Assembly: GCA_009780245.1 (NCBI GenBank)
Contig: WRAJ01000001.1
Span: forward strand, 54,821 to 118,820
Direction of reading: 5' to 3'
DNA: 64,000 nt
Source of the DNA: Turicibacter sp.
Lineage (GTDB): Bacteria; Bacillota_I; Bacilli_A; MOL361; Turicibacteraceae
The notes beneath the pieces are model-generated. The model was not told where the DNA came from. It saw nothing but the letters and a program-made list of their open reading frames with translations, and searched no databases. This document shows positions 42,227-50,642 of this stretch, piece by piece (the stretch's first letter is position 1; the number at the start of each line of letters is the position of its first letter). The position numbers and the translations under genes were made by a program.

Positions 42227-43081
42227 TTATCGTCTAATCCAACCGATCGCCGCAATGCCTGGCCCAACGTGAATCGCCACAACTAATGAAATTGGCACCT
42301 CCACGATATCAATAGTTGGATAAATGTTTAAAATCTTTTCTTTCAGTTGTGCAGCAGCCTCTGGATTTTCTAAGTGCAAGACACAGATTTGGTCTTTCGA
42401 TTCGTCAAGGTTTGCTTCTTTTACCTGCTCAATCAGTGCATCAAGGGCTTTTTTAAACGTACGAACCTTTGCAATCGGTTGCAGTGAGCCATCTGGCATG
42501 ATCATAATAACTGGCTTGATTTGTAGCATATTGCCTAAAGAGGCAGCGATCGGTGTGATGCGTCCACCTTTTCTTAAGTTCGTCATGTCATAAATGGCAC
42601 CAACCAAAGCGATCTGACTTTGTAATTCGGCTAATCTAGCGAGGATTTCCTCAGCCGATTTACCATCGTTTGCCATCGTTGCCGCTTCAATGGTTAAAGC
42701 ACCTTGTGGGTAAGCGACTGTTTTTGTATCAAAAAGATGAATTTTGCTAGCATCAACCATTTCAGCTGCACTTACCGCCGACGCATAAGAACCGCTTAAA
42801 GTACTTGAAATGGTGAGGTGAATGATTTCATCGTACCCTTCTTTTAAGATGTTTTGATAGTTTTCAACCGTTTCACCGATCGAAGGTTGTGACGTTGATG
42901 GCAATTCTTTCTGTGCATTTGACAATTCGACGAATCTTTCTGGAGAAAGTTCTTTAAACTCTTTGTAAGAATCATGTTCGAAAATAATCATTAAATAACT
43001 CGGGAAAATGTGATATTGTTTTAATAGGTCATCTGTGAGACCACTAGTAGAATCTGCTACAATCGCAACTTTTCTTGACAT
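42227..43081 (-). CDS. DegV family fatty acid-binding protein (FakB-like), paralogue 1
   Basis: DegV/FakB proteins bind a fatty acid and present it to the kinase FakA, which makes acyl-phosphate for phospholipid synthesis. 284 residues with the family start VAIVADSTSGL, the fatty-acid pocket region STSQPSIGE, HLTISSTLSGSYASA, and the C-terminal GPGIAAIGW. It is about 54 bases downstream of the next copy on the same strand. Acyl specificity cannot be read directly. Confidence 0.9.
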   Translation of the reverse strand: MSRKVAIVADSTSGLTDDLLKQYHIFPSYLMIIFEHDSYKEFKELSPERFVELSNAQKELPSTSQPSIGETVENYQNILKEGYDEIIHLTISSTLSGSYASAVSAAEMVDASKIHLFDTKTVAYPQGALTIEAATMANDGKSAEEILARLAELQSQIALVGAIYDMTNLRKGGRITPIAASLGNMLQIKPVIMIMPDGSLQPIAKVRTFKKALDALIEQVKEANLDESKDQICVLHLENPEAAAQLKEKILNIYPTIDIVEVPISLVVAIHVGPGIAAIGWIRR

Positions 43082-43135
43082 GAATATTCAACTCCTAAAA
43101 CTGTTTAATTTAACGGCTTTGTTAGTCAAATTGCT

Positions 43136-44002
43136 TTATCGTTTGATCCATCCAATCGCAGCAGCACCTGGTCCAGCATGGACAGAGACAACCAGTGACA
43201 GCGGTAATTCAACGATGTCAATGTCTGGATATATTTCTAAAACTTTAGCTTTAATTTGAGCAGCCGCCTCTGGATTTTCCATATGTAAAATGCCGATTTC
43301 ATCTTTCGACGCATCCAACTTAGCTTCTTTTGCTGCATCCACTAAGAAATCGATGGCTTTTTTAAAGGTACGAACTTTTGCTTCAGCCTCAAGCATGCCT
43401 TCTGGATTGACAGATAGAACCGGCTTAATTTGCAACACACTTCCTAAAGAAGCTGAAATTGCTGAGACACGTCCGCCTTTTTTCAAGTTCGTCATGTCAT
43501 CAATCGCAGCGATTAATTTGACGTTTTCTTGTAATTCGGCTAATCTAGCAAGCACTTCATCCGCTGATTTACCAGCGTTTGCTAATTTTGCTGCCTCAAT
43601 CGCTAAAGCGCCTTGTGGATAAGCAACGTTTTTGGTGTCATAGACGTGAATCTTGCTCGCATCTACCATCTCAGCAGCGCTGACAGCTGAAGCATAAGAA
43701 CCGCTTAACGCACTTGAAATGGTTAAGTGAATAATCTCATCGTAACCTTCTTTTAAGATGTTTTCATAAATTTCAACTGTTAATCCTGGTGATGGTTGAG
43801 AGGTTGTCGGCAATTCTTTTTGCGCGTTTGACAACTCAATGAATTTTTCTGGTGACACTTCTTTGAATTCCTGATAAGAATCTTGTTCAAAAATAATCAT
43901 TAAATAGCTAGTAAAAATGTGATACTCTTTTAATAGCTCATCTGTGAGACCACTTGTAGAATCCGATACAATAGCGACTTTTTTTGACAATTTACTTGAC
44001 AT
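43136..44002 (-). CDS. DegV family fatty acid-binding protein (FakB-like), paralogue 2
   Basis: Closely related to paralogue 1 (VAIVSDSTSGLTDELLKEYHIF, STSQPSPG replaced by TTSQPSPG, HLTISSALSGSYASA, GPGAAAIGWIKR). 288 residues from ATG 44002, which has AGGAG nine bases upstream; the in-frame TTG at 44011 is too close. It has its own promoter with a FabT-like box. It probably reads on into paralogue 1. Confidence 0.9.
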   Translation of the reverse strand: MSSKLSKKVAIVSDSTSGLTDELLKEYHIFTSYLMIIFEQDSYQEFKEVSPEKFIELSNAQKELPTTSQPSPGLTVEIYENILKEGYDEIIHLTISSALSGSYASAVSAAEMVDASKIHVYDTKNVAYPQGALAIEAAKLANAGKSADEVLARLAELQENVKLIAAIDDMTNLKKGGRVSAISASLGSVLQIKPVLSVNPEGMLEAEAKVRTFKKAIDFLVDAAKEAKLDASKDEIGILHMENPEAAAQIKAKVLEIYPDIDIVELPLSLVVSVHAGPGAAAIGWIKR

Positions 44003-44052
44003 ATTTCCCAACTCCTAATAGTATTCTATTTAAATAGTTTCGACGTCGAACA

Positions 44053-44107
44053 TTTTGACTATCAAAACTATTTAAATATTTTAACATGGAATGGCGATAA
44101 TTGTCAA
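44053..44107 (-). promoter_or_regulatory. Promoter of degV 2 with FabT-like operator and palindromes
   Basis: On the minus strand TTGACA (44107-44102), 18 bases, TAAAAT (44083-44078). Just downstream lies TTTTGACTATCAAAA (44053-44067), close to the streptococcal FabT box TTTGATTATCAAA. Perfect palindromes TTCGACGTCGAA (44039-44050) and CTATTTAAATAG (44026-44037) follow in the leader. Confidence 0.75.
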
Positions 44108-44116
44108 GCTTGTTGG

Positions 44117-44977
44117 CTATTCGGCTCTTTTGTACCAGCTTACTGCAACGGCACCTGGGCCAATGTGTGCCGATACAACTAACGATAATGGTGTTTCGTG
44201 GATGTTAATGTTTGGGTAAATTTCTCTAATCATGCTTTTTAAAATGGCACATTCTTCAGGGTTTTCCATATGCAACACACAGAACTCATACTGACTTTCA
44301 TCCAGATTAGCTTCACGCGCTTGATCCACTAAGAACTGAATCGCTTTTTTAAACGTACGTACTTTTCCTAACGCTTCAATGGTGCCTGTTTGCGTCAAAT
44401 GAACGATTGGCTTGATTTGAAGCACGCCGCCAATAACCGCGCCTGCGTTTGATAAGCGTCCACCTTTTCTTAAGTTTTCTAAGTTTTTAACCGCCGCAAT
44501 TAAAGCGGTGTCTTGTCGCATTTTTTCCAATGCAGTTAGGATTTCTGGCACTGATTTACCGCTCTTAGCTAGTTTTGATGCTTCAATGGCTAACCCACCT
44601 TGACCGAAAACCATGGTCTTTGAGTCAAAGATATGGATTTTCTCAGCACCAACCATCTCGGCTGCACTTGTTGCTGAAGCGAACGACCCACTAACTTCAC
44701 CGGAAATAGTGACGTGAATGATCTCATCATAGCCTTCAGCAAAGATTCTTTCATACAAATCAACCGTTAATCCAATCGCTGGTTGGGAAGTAGACGGCAG
44801 TTCATCTTGCGTTGCGCATAGCTCTAGAAACTTTGCTGGCGAGATCTCTTTGAACTCTTGATAAGAATCCTGTCCGAAAATAATCATTAAGTAGCTTGAG
44901 AAAATGTTATGCTCCTTTAATAGCTCTTCTGTTAATGAAGCAGTTGAATCTGTGACAATTGCAATTTTATTTGACAT
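44117..44977 (-). CDS. DegV family fatty acid-binding protein (FakB-like), paralogue 3
   Basis: 286 residues: IAIVTDSTASLTEELLKEHNIF, STSQPAIGLTVDLYERI, HVTISGEVSGSFASATSAAEMV, GPGAVAVSWYKR. It is more diverged from the other two, suggesting a different acyl preference. ATG 44977 has GAAGGTG about seven bases upstream; the in-frame TTG at 44992 is less likely. It has no clear FabT-like box. It ends before the promoter of paralogue 2. Confidence 0.9.
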   Translation of the reverse strand: MSNKIAIVTDSTASLTEELLKEHNIFSSYLMIIFGQDSYQEFKEISPAKFLELCATQDELPSTSQPAIGLTVDLYERIFAEGYDEIIHVTISGEVSGSFASATSAAEMVGAEKIHIFDSKTMVFGQGGLAIEASKLAKSGKSVPEILTALEKMRQDTALIAAVKNLENLRKGGRLSNAGAVIGGVLQIKPIVHLTQTGTIEALGKVRTFKKAIQFLVDQAREANLDESQYEFCVLHMENPEECAILKSMIREIYPNINIHETPLSLVVSAHIGPGAVAVSWYKRAE

Positions 44978-45059
44978 AGCTTTCACCTTCAATTTAGTAT
45001 AGTAGAATCAATCCAAGATAATTCTACCAGTTATTATGCCCCTGAGCAAGTTATTTTAG

Positions 45060-45088
45060 TAGACAAACGTTTAAGAATCGACTAAAAT
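45060..45088 (+). promoter_or_regulatory. Promoter of the RluA-family gene
   Basis: TAGACA (45060-45065), 17 bases, TAAAAT (45083-45088). Confidence 0.6.
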
Positions 45089-45117
45089 AGAATAAACGGT
45101 AAAAGGACGCGTAAAAA

Positions 45118-45981
45118 GTGCTAAGAATAACCTATAAAATCACAAAACGTGACAGCAAAATGTCCCTCGGAAACTTTTTGAGGAAACAAGATTTATCCAG
45201 AAAAGCCATCACTGTTATCAAGCATCGCGGGGGGATCATCACGGTAAATAATGAAAAGCAGACGACTAGGTGCCTTTTATCCGAAGGCGATGAAGTGTCA
45301 TTAACCTTTCCAAAAGAGAAGCCGAAAAGGACGCTTGCTCCGGTGAAGATGGCGCTTAACGTCGTTTACGAGGATGACTTTATCCTAGTGGTCGACAAAG
45401 CGGCAGGGATGCCTTCGGTGCCAACTGGTCATCACGAAGCGTCTTTGGCGAACGGCATTTTGGCGCATTACGAAGCGACCGGTTTGGCTTCGGCGGTGCA
45501 TTTTGTGAATCGCCTTGATAAAAACACGTCGGGCTTGCTGCTCGTTGCCAAATATCGCCACATCCATCATTTGCTGACGACCGATCCGCAAAAGATCGTT
45601 AGGAAATATTACGCGTTAGTTGCCGGGGTTTTAAAAGATGGTGGTGTTATCGACGCAAAGATCCATCGCCCTTCTGTGACTAGCGTCAAACGTGTCGTCG
45701 ACGAGACCGGGCAGCACGCACGGACGCACTACGAACCCGTGCAAACAACCGGGGCGTCGACGCTCGTTCGCTGCACGCTTGAAACCGGAAGAACCCATCA
45801 AATCCGTGTCCACCTCTCCCATATCGGGCATCCGATTTTAAAAGACCCGCTATACGGGGACGGTGCGGCCGGGGATAGGCAACTTTTGCACAGCTATTTT
45901 CTCGGGTTTACACATCCGATAACCGGCGAGCAGCTAAGCTTTGAAACAGACGTTCCCGCCCGGTTTGAAGGCTTGGAATAA
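45118..45981 (+). CDS. RluA family pseudouridine synthase
   Basis: Isomerises uridine to pseudouridine in RNA. 287 residues: a short S4-like N-terminal region (SLGNFLRKQDLSRKAITVIKHRGG) and the catalytic domain with HFVNRLDKNTSGLLLVAK, where the Asp is the nucleophile, KYYALVAG and ETGRTHQIRVHLSHIGHPI. GTG 45118 follows AAAGGACG. Target site (rRNA or tRNA) unknown; RluD/YlyB/YjbO-like enzymes share these features. Confidence 0.9.
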   Translation: MLRITYKITKRDSKMSLGNFLRKQDLSRKAITVIKHRGGIITVNNEKQTTRCLLSEGDEVSLTFPKEKPKRTLAPVKMALNVVYEDDFILVVDKAAGMPSVPTGHHEASLANGILAHYEATGLASAVHFVNRLDKNTSGLLLVAKYRHIHHLLTTDPQKIVRKYYALVAGVLKDGGVIDAKIHRPSVTSVKRVVDETGQHARTHYEPVQTTGASTLVRCTLETGRTHQIRVHLSHIGHPILKDPLYGDGAAGDRQLLHSYFLGFTHPITGEQLSFETDVPARFEGLE

Positions 45982-46006
45982 GAAAATCCGCTAAATGGTC
46001 GCTATC

Positions 46007-46048
46007 AAAGCCACTGAGATGCCGAATTACGGCTCCAGTGGCTCTTTA
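46007..46048 (+). terminator. Hairpin terminator after the pseudouridine synthase gene
   Basis: AGCCACTG / CAGTGGCT outer stem with inner GCCG/CGGC, followed by CTTTA. Confidence 0.75.
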
Positions 46049-46119
46049 GAGCGTTTCGCTCAACCGAAATTCATGTTATAATGGATGAAGACGAAAATCG
46101 AAACAGGTGTTGATGTTAA

Positions 46120-47052
46120 ATGAGAAAAGTTTTGTTTATTGTAAATCCCGCTTCAGCTGGCGGACGAACGCGACAGCGGTGGGAACAGGCGATTCCGAAG
46201 TTCGAAGCGGCTGATTTTGTGTACGACGTAAGGTTCACTGAAAAGCGGGGCGATGCGAGCCGCTTTGCTAAGGAGGCCGCGCAAGCGAAAGACCGTGATG
46301 TCGTTGTTTCGGTCGGCGGGGACGGGACCGCAAATGAGACGGTGAACGGGCTGATGTCCAGTCGCAGCGATGCCCCGTTGCCGGCGTTTACCATTTTCCC
46401 ATCGGGCACCGGCTCGGACAGCGTGCGAACGCTTGGGATTCCGAAGGATGTAGACGGCTTTATCAGAATGGTTGAAACACATGCTTTTCAACCCATCGAT
46501 ATTGGACAGGCTAATTTTATCACGGACCAAGAAGAAAAAGGCTCGCGGTATTTTTTGAACGCTTGTGATGTGGGCATCGGGGCAACGGTGGCGAACGCGG
46601 TTAATTCGATGAATGAAGACTCCGAGAAAAAAAGCGGTAAGGCGAAGTATTTCCGTTCGATCATGGAGCAGGTGTTCAAGTTTAAGGCGTTTGATGCGAC
46701 GGTGACCACTGAGGATGAGGAGGTCGCGATTAGCAAAACGGTGATTGTGGCCGTGTGTAACGGGATGTTCTTTGGTGGCGGTGTGAAGGTGTCGCCGGTA
46801 TCGAAGATGAACGACGGTCTGTTAGAATTGGTGGCGACCAACGGCGTGTCAAAGCCGGGGCTTTTAGGGTTAGTCTCGCAGGTGTATTCCGGCTCGCACA
46901 TGGGTCATCCGAAAGTGAAGTTTCAGCGGTCAGAAGGTTTTGTCATCAAGTTAAAAAAGCCCCAGTTACTCGAAACGGATGGCGAGGTCTGTGGGGTTGT
47001 AACAGAAGTTCATTTTGAGGTTTTACCGCGTGTGCTGCGTGTGTTACGTTAG
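46120..47052 (+). CDS. Diacylglycerol/lipid kinase family protein (YegS/BmrU type)
   Basis: 310 residues. The DAGK catalytic signature is VSVGGDGTANETVNGLM with PSGTGSDSVRTLGIP; the N-terminus FIVNPASAGGRTRQRW is typical. It probably phosphorylates diacylglycerol or a related lipid at the membrane (DgkB-like). ATG 46120 with AGGTG upstream. Its stop overlaps the convergent rhodanese gene by four bases. Confidence 0.9.
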   Translation: MRKVLFIVNPASAGGRTRQRWEQAIPKFEAADFVYDVRFTEKRGDASRFAKEAAQAKDRDVVVSVGGDGTANETVNGLMSSRSDAPLPAFTIFPSGTGSDSVRTLGIPKDVDGFIRMVETHAFQPIDIGQANFITDQEEKGSRYFLNACDVGIGATVANAVNSMNEDSEKKSGKAKYFRSIMEQVFKFKAFDATVTTEDEEVAISKTVIVAVCNGMFFGGGVKVSPVSKMNDGLLELVATNGVSKPGLLGLVSQVYSGSHMGHPKVKFQRSEGFVIKLKKPQLLETDGEVCGVVTEVHFEVLPRVLRVLR

Positions 47053-47342
47053 CAATAGAAATACCGCATGTCGTAGCCGTTTTGCACGTTAGCCACTTGG
47101 TAGCCGTAAGCTTTTAAAATGGCGCAAGCGCGGTGGCTGAGTGAACCGTGTGCGCAGATGAGGTAGTAAAAGTGATCTTTTTTTAAGTAAGCGTCGGGGT
47201 AGGTCATGAGGATTTCGTAAGGAATGTTAAGGGCGTTCGGTAGGTGTCCGGTTTCGTACTCGCATCGTGGTCGGATGTCGATGATGTGCATGTTAGGTTG
47301 GTTGAGCTGTTTGAGTGCTTGCAAGGTAATGGTCGCTGGCAT
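47049..47342 (-). CDS. Small rhodanese-domain protein
   Basis: 97 residues from the ATG at 47342, which has AGGAGG nine bases upstream; an upstream in-frame ATG at 47381 lacks a good site. The rhodanese features are IIDIRPRCEYETGHLPNALNIPYE and LICAHGSLSHRACAIL, with the putative active Cys in CAHGS. The usual CxxGxRS loop Arg is replaced by Leu, and a second Cys follows. It may carry sulfane sulfur; activity is uncertain. Confidence 0.85.
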   Translation of the reverse strand: MPATITLQALKQLNQPNMHIIDIRPRCEYETGHLPNALNIPYEILMTYPDAYLKKDHFYYLICAHGSLSHRACAILKAYGYQVANVQNGYDMRYFYC

Positions 47343-47408
47343 AGTAGGAAAGCCTCCTGTAAAAATAAATTCTATTATCAATGTATGTAAAAGGAGTTGT
47401 GAAGTTGC

Positions 47409-48317
47409 ATGAAAAAAACATTATCGGAAATTTTTGAAGGACGGTATGTGCGGGCAGATTTTTCTGGCGATGCCGAACACTATTATTGGTATCGCGATGA
47501 AGAGCATGTGCCCATCGGGATTAGTAAAGACATCACGCAGGCAGAGCAGGATTTGATTGAGCTGAATTATTTGCCGATTTATTATAAGGATTTGCCGCAT
47601 GCAGATAAATATCTATGGATGGGATTTCTAATTAACGATTACGACGAGGATATGCTGTTGTCACTGCCGCCTGTGCGCGACCAAGTGACGAAACTGGGGT
47701 TTATCTTCTTTCAGCATGATTTTGATGCTGAACTAGAGCAGGCATTTGAGTCGTTGGCCAGTAGTTTTCGCGATGATTTCTATGTGATTTTTTGCGATGA
47801 TGTCCTTTGCGGTCCATACGGTTATATCCTTGATTTTTCAACTGAGGATGAGGAGGAAAGTGAGGAAGTTCATGATTTTCTATTGGCAGCTAAGCAGGAT
47901 TTCTCAGAAAACTTAACCTTTTATCGCACCTTTCATTACGATATCGATCGTAACTTGCCAGCTAAGCTGAGTTTTGAAAATAGGCAGTTTTCGTTTATAC
48001 GCGAAGAATTGGATCCAAGTGTTGGTGTGATTGATTACAAAGCTGGCATGATTAATATCATGGTGGCTGAAGCGGAGGTTAATGCAAGGTGGTTTCCAGC
48101 ACTTGCTACACTTGATGCAGAAATCCTGAGTGTGGTGAAATGCTATCTTGAAAGTGGCTTTAACATTACAATGGGAGCAAAATTGTTGCACATGCACCGT
48201 AACACGTTTATGAATAAATTGGATCGCTTTACTGAAGAGATAGATTTGGATATCAAGCAATTTGAGCAAGCGATGATTGCTTATTTACTCATTAAGAAAA
48301 TGCGAAAGGATGTGTAG
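47409..48317 (+). CDS. PucR/CdaR-type HTH transcriptional regulator
   Basis: 302 residues. The first 230 are acidic and not recognised. The C-terminal 65 residues (ILSVVKCYLESGFNITMGAKLLHMHRNTFMNKLDRF) form the PucR C-terminal helix-turn-helix (HTH_30). ATG 47409 follows AAAGGAG. It is divergent from the rhodanese gene and its stop is two bases before the first chromate-family gene, so it probably controls that transporter. Confidence 0.82.
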   Translation: MKKTLSEIFEGRYVRADFSGDAEHYYWYRDEEHVPIGISKDITQAEQDLIELNYLPIYYKDLPHADKYLWMGFLINDYDEDMLLSLPPVRDQVTKLGFIFFQHDFDAELEQAFESLASSFRDDFYVIFCDDVLCGPYGYILDFSTEDEEESEEVHDFLLAAKQDFSENLTFYRTFHYDIDRNLPAKLSFENRQFSFIREELDPSVGVIDYKAGMINIMVAEAEVNARWFPALATLDAEILSVVKCYLESGFNITMGAKLLHMHRNTFMNKLDRFTEEIDLDIKQFEQAMIAYLLIKKMRKDV

Positions 48318-48319
48318 CT

Positions 48320-48886
48320 TTGCGAAAGTATAAAGACGTTACGATGGCATTTTTACGTGCTGGGGTATTAGGCTTTGGCGGCGGTGCGGTCTGTTTACCT
48401 TTGATTCAGCGGGAAGCGGTGAACACGTATGGTTGGATCACCGACGATGAATTTGGTGAGCTTGTGGCGATTAGTAACACATTGCCGGGGCCGATCAACA
48501 CGAAATTGGCGGGCTATATTGGTTATCGCGTTGCGGGAGTTGTGGGGGCAACGATTGCGGTTTGTGCGACGATTGTACCGTCGGTGGTGATGTTGGTGTT
48601 TTTGCTAGAAGTGCTAGCGAATGTGAGAGAGCACCCGATCGTAGCGGGAATGACGGGTGCCATTGTGCCGGTTGTTGGGATGATGATGGCATTGATGACG
48701 TGGCAAATTTTAACGTCTGCGGCGAAGGAGATTAAAGGGGTGCTTGTCGGTGTAAACGTGGCAGTGGTCGCTTTTCTGATTGCAATGTTTGATTTACACC
48801 CCGCGATCATTGTGGCGAGTACGATCGTCTTTGCTTTGCTTAAACCCGAACCGAAGCAGAAGACGCTGAAAGAGGGGGTAGACTAA
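48320..48886 (+). CDS. Chromate transporter family (CHR) protein, half-size subunit 1
   Basis: 188 residues with about six hydrophobic segments. The short-CHR signature is FLRAGVLGFGGGAVCLPLIQREAV with GWITDDEFGELVAISNTLPGPINTKLAGYIGY. Half-size CHR proteins work as pairs; the second half follows with a one-base overlap. Substrate could be chromate or another oxyanion. The start is TTG 48320 after AAAGGATG, overlapping the regulator's end region. Confidence 0.9.
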   Translation: MRKYKDVTMAFLRAGVLGFGGGAVCLPLIQREAVNTYGWITDDEFGELVAISNTLPGPINTKLAGYIGYRVAGVVGATIAVCATIVPSVVMLVFLLEVLANVREHPIVAGMTGAIVPVVGMMMALMTWQILTSAAKEIKGVLVGVNVAVVAFLIAMFDLHPAIIVASTIVFALLKPEPKQKTLKEGVD

Positions 48887-49440
48887 TGGCGACGCTCATC
48901 GAATACCTTGAATTATTTTGGGCTTTTTTTACAACCAACATCCTAGGTTACGGCGGCGGCCCGGCGACGATTCCACTGGTGCAACACGAAGTCGTGGAAG
49001 TTTACGGGTGGATGACCGAATATCAGTTTATTGAAATGTTAGCGGCTGGCAATGCTCTGCCCGGTCCCATTGCGACAAAAATGGCAGGGTCGGTCGGTTT
49101 TATTGTTGGCAATTGGCTAGGCGTAGCCGTTGCGCTCGTAGCGGCGGTTGTCCCATCGCTGATTTTGAAAATTTTACTGATGAATTTTTTACTTAAGCAC
49201 AAAGACTCACCGCGCGTGAAACGATTATCGACCTATGTTAAGCCGACGATTGCCGTTTTGCTAGGCATGATTATGATTCAAAATGTTACGATTTCGTTTA
49301 GTAACCTAGGGCTGATCCATACGGTGATTTTACTAGCGGGCAGTTTTTACTTCTTGGAAAAACGAAAAACCCATCCGTCGTTGGTCATCGGCATGGCCCT
49401 TGTTTACGGTGGGATTGTGGGGGCAGTTAGCTTATTTTAA
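48886..49440 (+). CDS. Chromate transporter family (CHR) protein, half-size subunit 2
   Basis: 184 residues, homologous to the previous gene: FFTTNILGYGGGPATIPLVQHEVVEVYGW, MLAAGNALPGPIATKMAGSVGF. The start ATG overlaps the preceding stop (TAATG), so the pair is translationally coupled and likely forms one transporter. Confidence 0.9.
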   Translation: MATLIEYLELFWAFFTTNILGYGGGPATIPLVQHEVVEVYGWMTEYQFIEMLAAGNALPGPIATKMAGSVGFIVGNWLGVAVALVAAVVPSLILKILLMNFLLKHKDSPRVKRLSTYVKPTIAVLLGMIMIQNVTISFSNLGLIHTVILLAGSFYFLEKRKTHPSLVIGMALVYGGIVGAVSLF

Positions 49441-49442
49441 AC

Positions 49443-49486
49443 GAGTATTCTATTTGTCTATGTGTGCAAGTGGAATACTTTTTTTA
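49443..49486 (+). terminator. Terminator after the CHR pair
   Basis: AGTATTC (49444-49450) / GAATACT (49473-49479) followed by a T run. Confidence 0.8.
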
Positions 49487-49505
49487 AATTTTTTTATTTT
49501 AGGGG

Positions 49506-49678
49506 TTGACTATACCTATTAGGTATGATATTATATCAGCATAACATACCTAATAGGTATAGAGTGAGGAGTGGGAGTTATGTTAACCGTTTTGGCCAGT
49601 GATGTACCTGATGACTAAGCCCAAAATTAAAGATTAAGGCATATATTTTTTTACCTACGCGAACTACCTATTAGGTAT
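49506..49678 (+). promoter_or_regulatory. Promoter of the ABC exporter with three palindromic operators
   Basis: TTGACT (49506-49511), 17 bases, TATTAT (49529-49534). A perfect palindrome ATACCTATTAGGTAT (49512-49526) fills the spacer. A second, ATACCTAATAGGTAT, is at 49546-49560, 34 bp on. A third, TACCTATTAGGTA, is at 49665-49677, just before the ribosome-binding site, with a half-site ttaccta at about 49651. The cognate repressor is probably the PadR protein at 52696, by proximity only. Confidence 0.85.
49580..49618 (+). CDS. Possible 12-residue leader peptide of the ABC exporter
   Basis: ATG 49580 with GAGGAG eight bases upstream encodes MLTVLASDVPDD and a stop. It lies downstream of the promoter and two operators and 88 bases before the ATPase gene. 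Short translated leaders of this kind precede some drug-inducible exporters. No clear stem-loop switch is visible, so function is speculative. Confidence 0.35.
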   Translation: MLTVLASDVPDD

Positions 49679-49705
49679 ATTTTAAAATCAAGGAGGCATT
49701 TATTT

Positions 49706-50641
49706 ATGAAACCAATCGTAACAGTCGAAGGACTGAGAAAATCATACAAGGATCATGAGGTATTAAAAGGGGTAAGTTTTGAAGTGAAGGAAGGCGGCAT
49801 TTTCGCACTGCTTGGAAGCAACGGTGCAGGGAAAACCACGATCATCAACATTTTAGCAACGCTAGCCAAAGCGAATGGGGGCAAAGCGCAGATTAACGGT
49901 TACGATTGCTTCACACAGCAAAACGATGTAAAGCGGTCAATCAGTTTGACTGGACAGTATGCGACGGTAGACGGTCTGTTGACTGGGCGGGAAAACCTTA
50001 TCCTCATTGGTCGTCTCAAAGGCATTAAAAACCCTGCGGAAAAGGCGGACGAGTTATTAGCGAAGTTCAATTTAACCGAATCAGCGAACAAACCAGCGGA
50101 CAGTTATTCGGGAGGGATGAAGCGGCGACTCGACATTGCGATGAGCTTGATCGGCAACCCGAAAGTCATTTTCCTCGACGAGCCAACCACCGGGCTTGAT
50201 CCGCAAAACCGATTAGCGATGTGGGGGCTCGTTCGGGAGATGGCAGCGCTGGGAACAACGATTTTCTTAACGACACAGTACTTGGAAGAAGCGGAGGCGC
50301 TGGCGCACTACATCGCCGTTTTGGATGAAGGGAAGATTGTAGCTGAAGGCACGTCGGAAGAGTTAAAAGAGTTGCTACCGAGTGGGATGATTAAATTAAC
50401 CTTTCATGGTAGTGAGCTCTTAGCAGCAGCGGAAGTGGCTTTGTCGGAATACCGTGTGGCGAACATTAACTCGGAATTGCTGAGTATTTCGGTCTTAACG
50501 GAAGGGCACGTGGCTGAGTTGACAGCTATTTTAACGAAACTACAAGCGGCAGATGTGCCGGTATTAAAGGTTGAACAGGAAACGCCAACGCTTGAAGATG
50601 CATTCTTTGCGATCATTGGCCATGAGAAGGAGAGTAATTAA
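49706..50641 (+). CDS. DrrA-like ABC transporter ATP-binding protein
   Basis: 311 residues of the daunorubicin-resistance ATPase class: Walker A GSNGAGKTT, signature YSGGMKRRLDIAMSL, Walker B VIFLDEPTTGLDPQNR, and the C-terminal extension typical of drug exporters (VLKVEQETPTLEDAFFAI). ATG 49706 follows AAGGAGG. It pairs with the permease immediately downstream. The operator cluster upstream suggests induction by a small molecule; the substrate is unknown. Confidence 0.92.
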   Translation: MKPIVTVEGLRKSYKDHEVLKGVSFEVKEGGIFALLGSNGAGKTTIINILATLAKANGGKAQINGYDCFTQQNDVKRSISLTGQYATVDGLLTGRENLILIGRLKGIKNPAEKADELLAKFNLTESANKPADSYSGGMKRRLDIAMSLIGNPKVIFLDEPTTGLDPQNRLAMWGLVREMAALGTTIFLTTQYLEEAEALAHYIAVLDEGKIVAEGTSEELKELLPSGMIKLTFHGSELLAAAEVALSEYRVANINSELLSISVLTEGHVAELTAILTKLQAADVPVLKVEQETPTLEDAFFAIIGHEKESN

Positions 50642-50642
50642 G

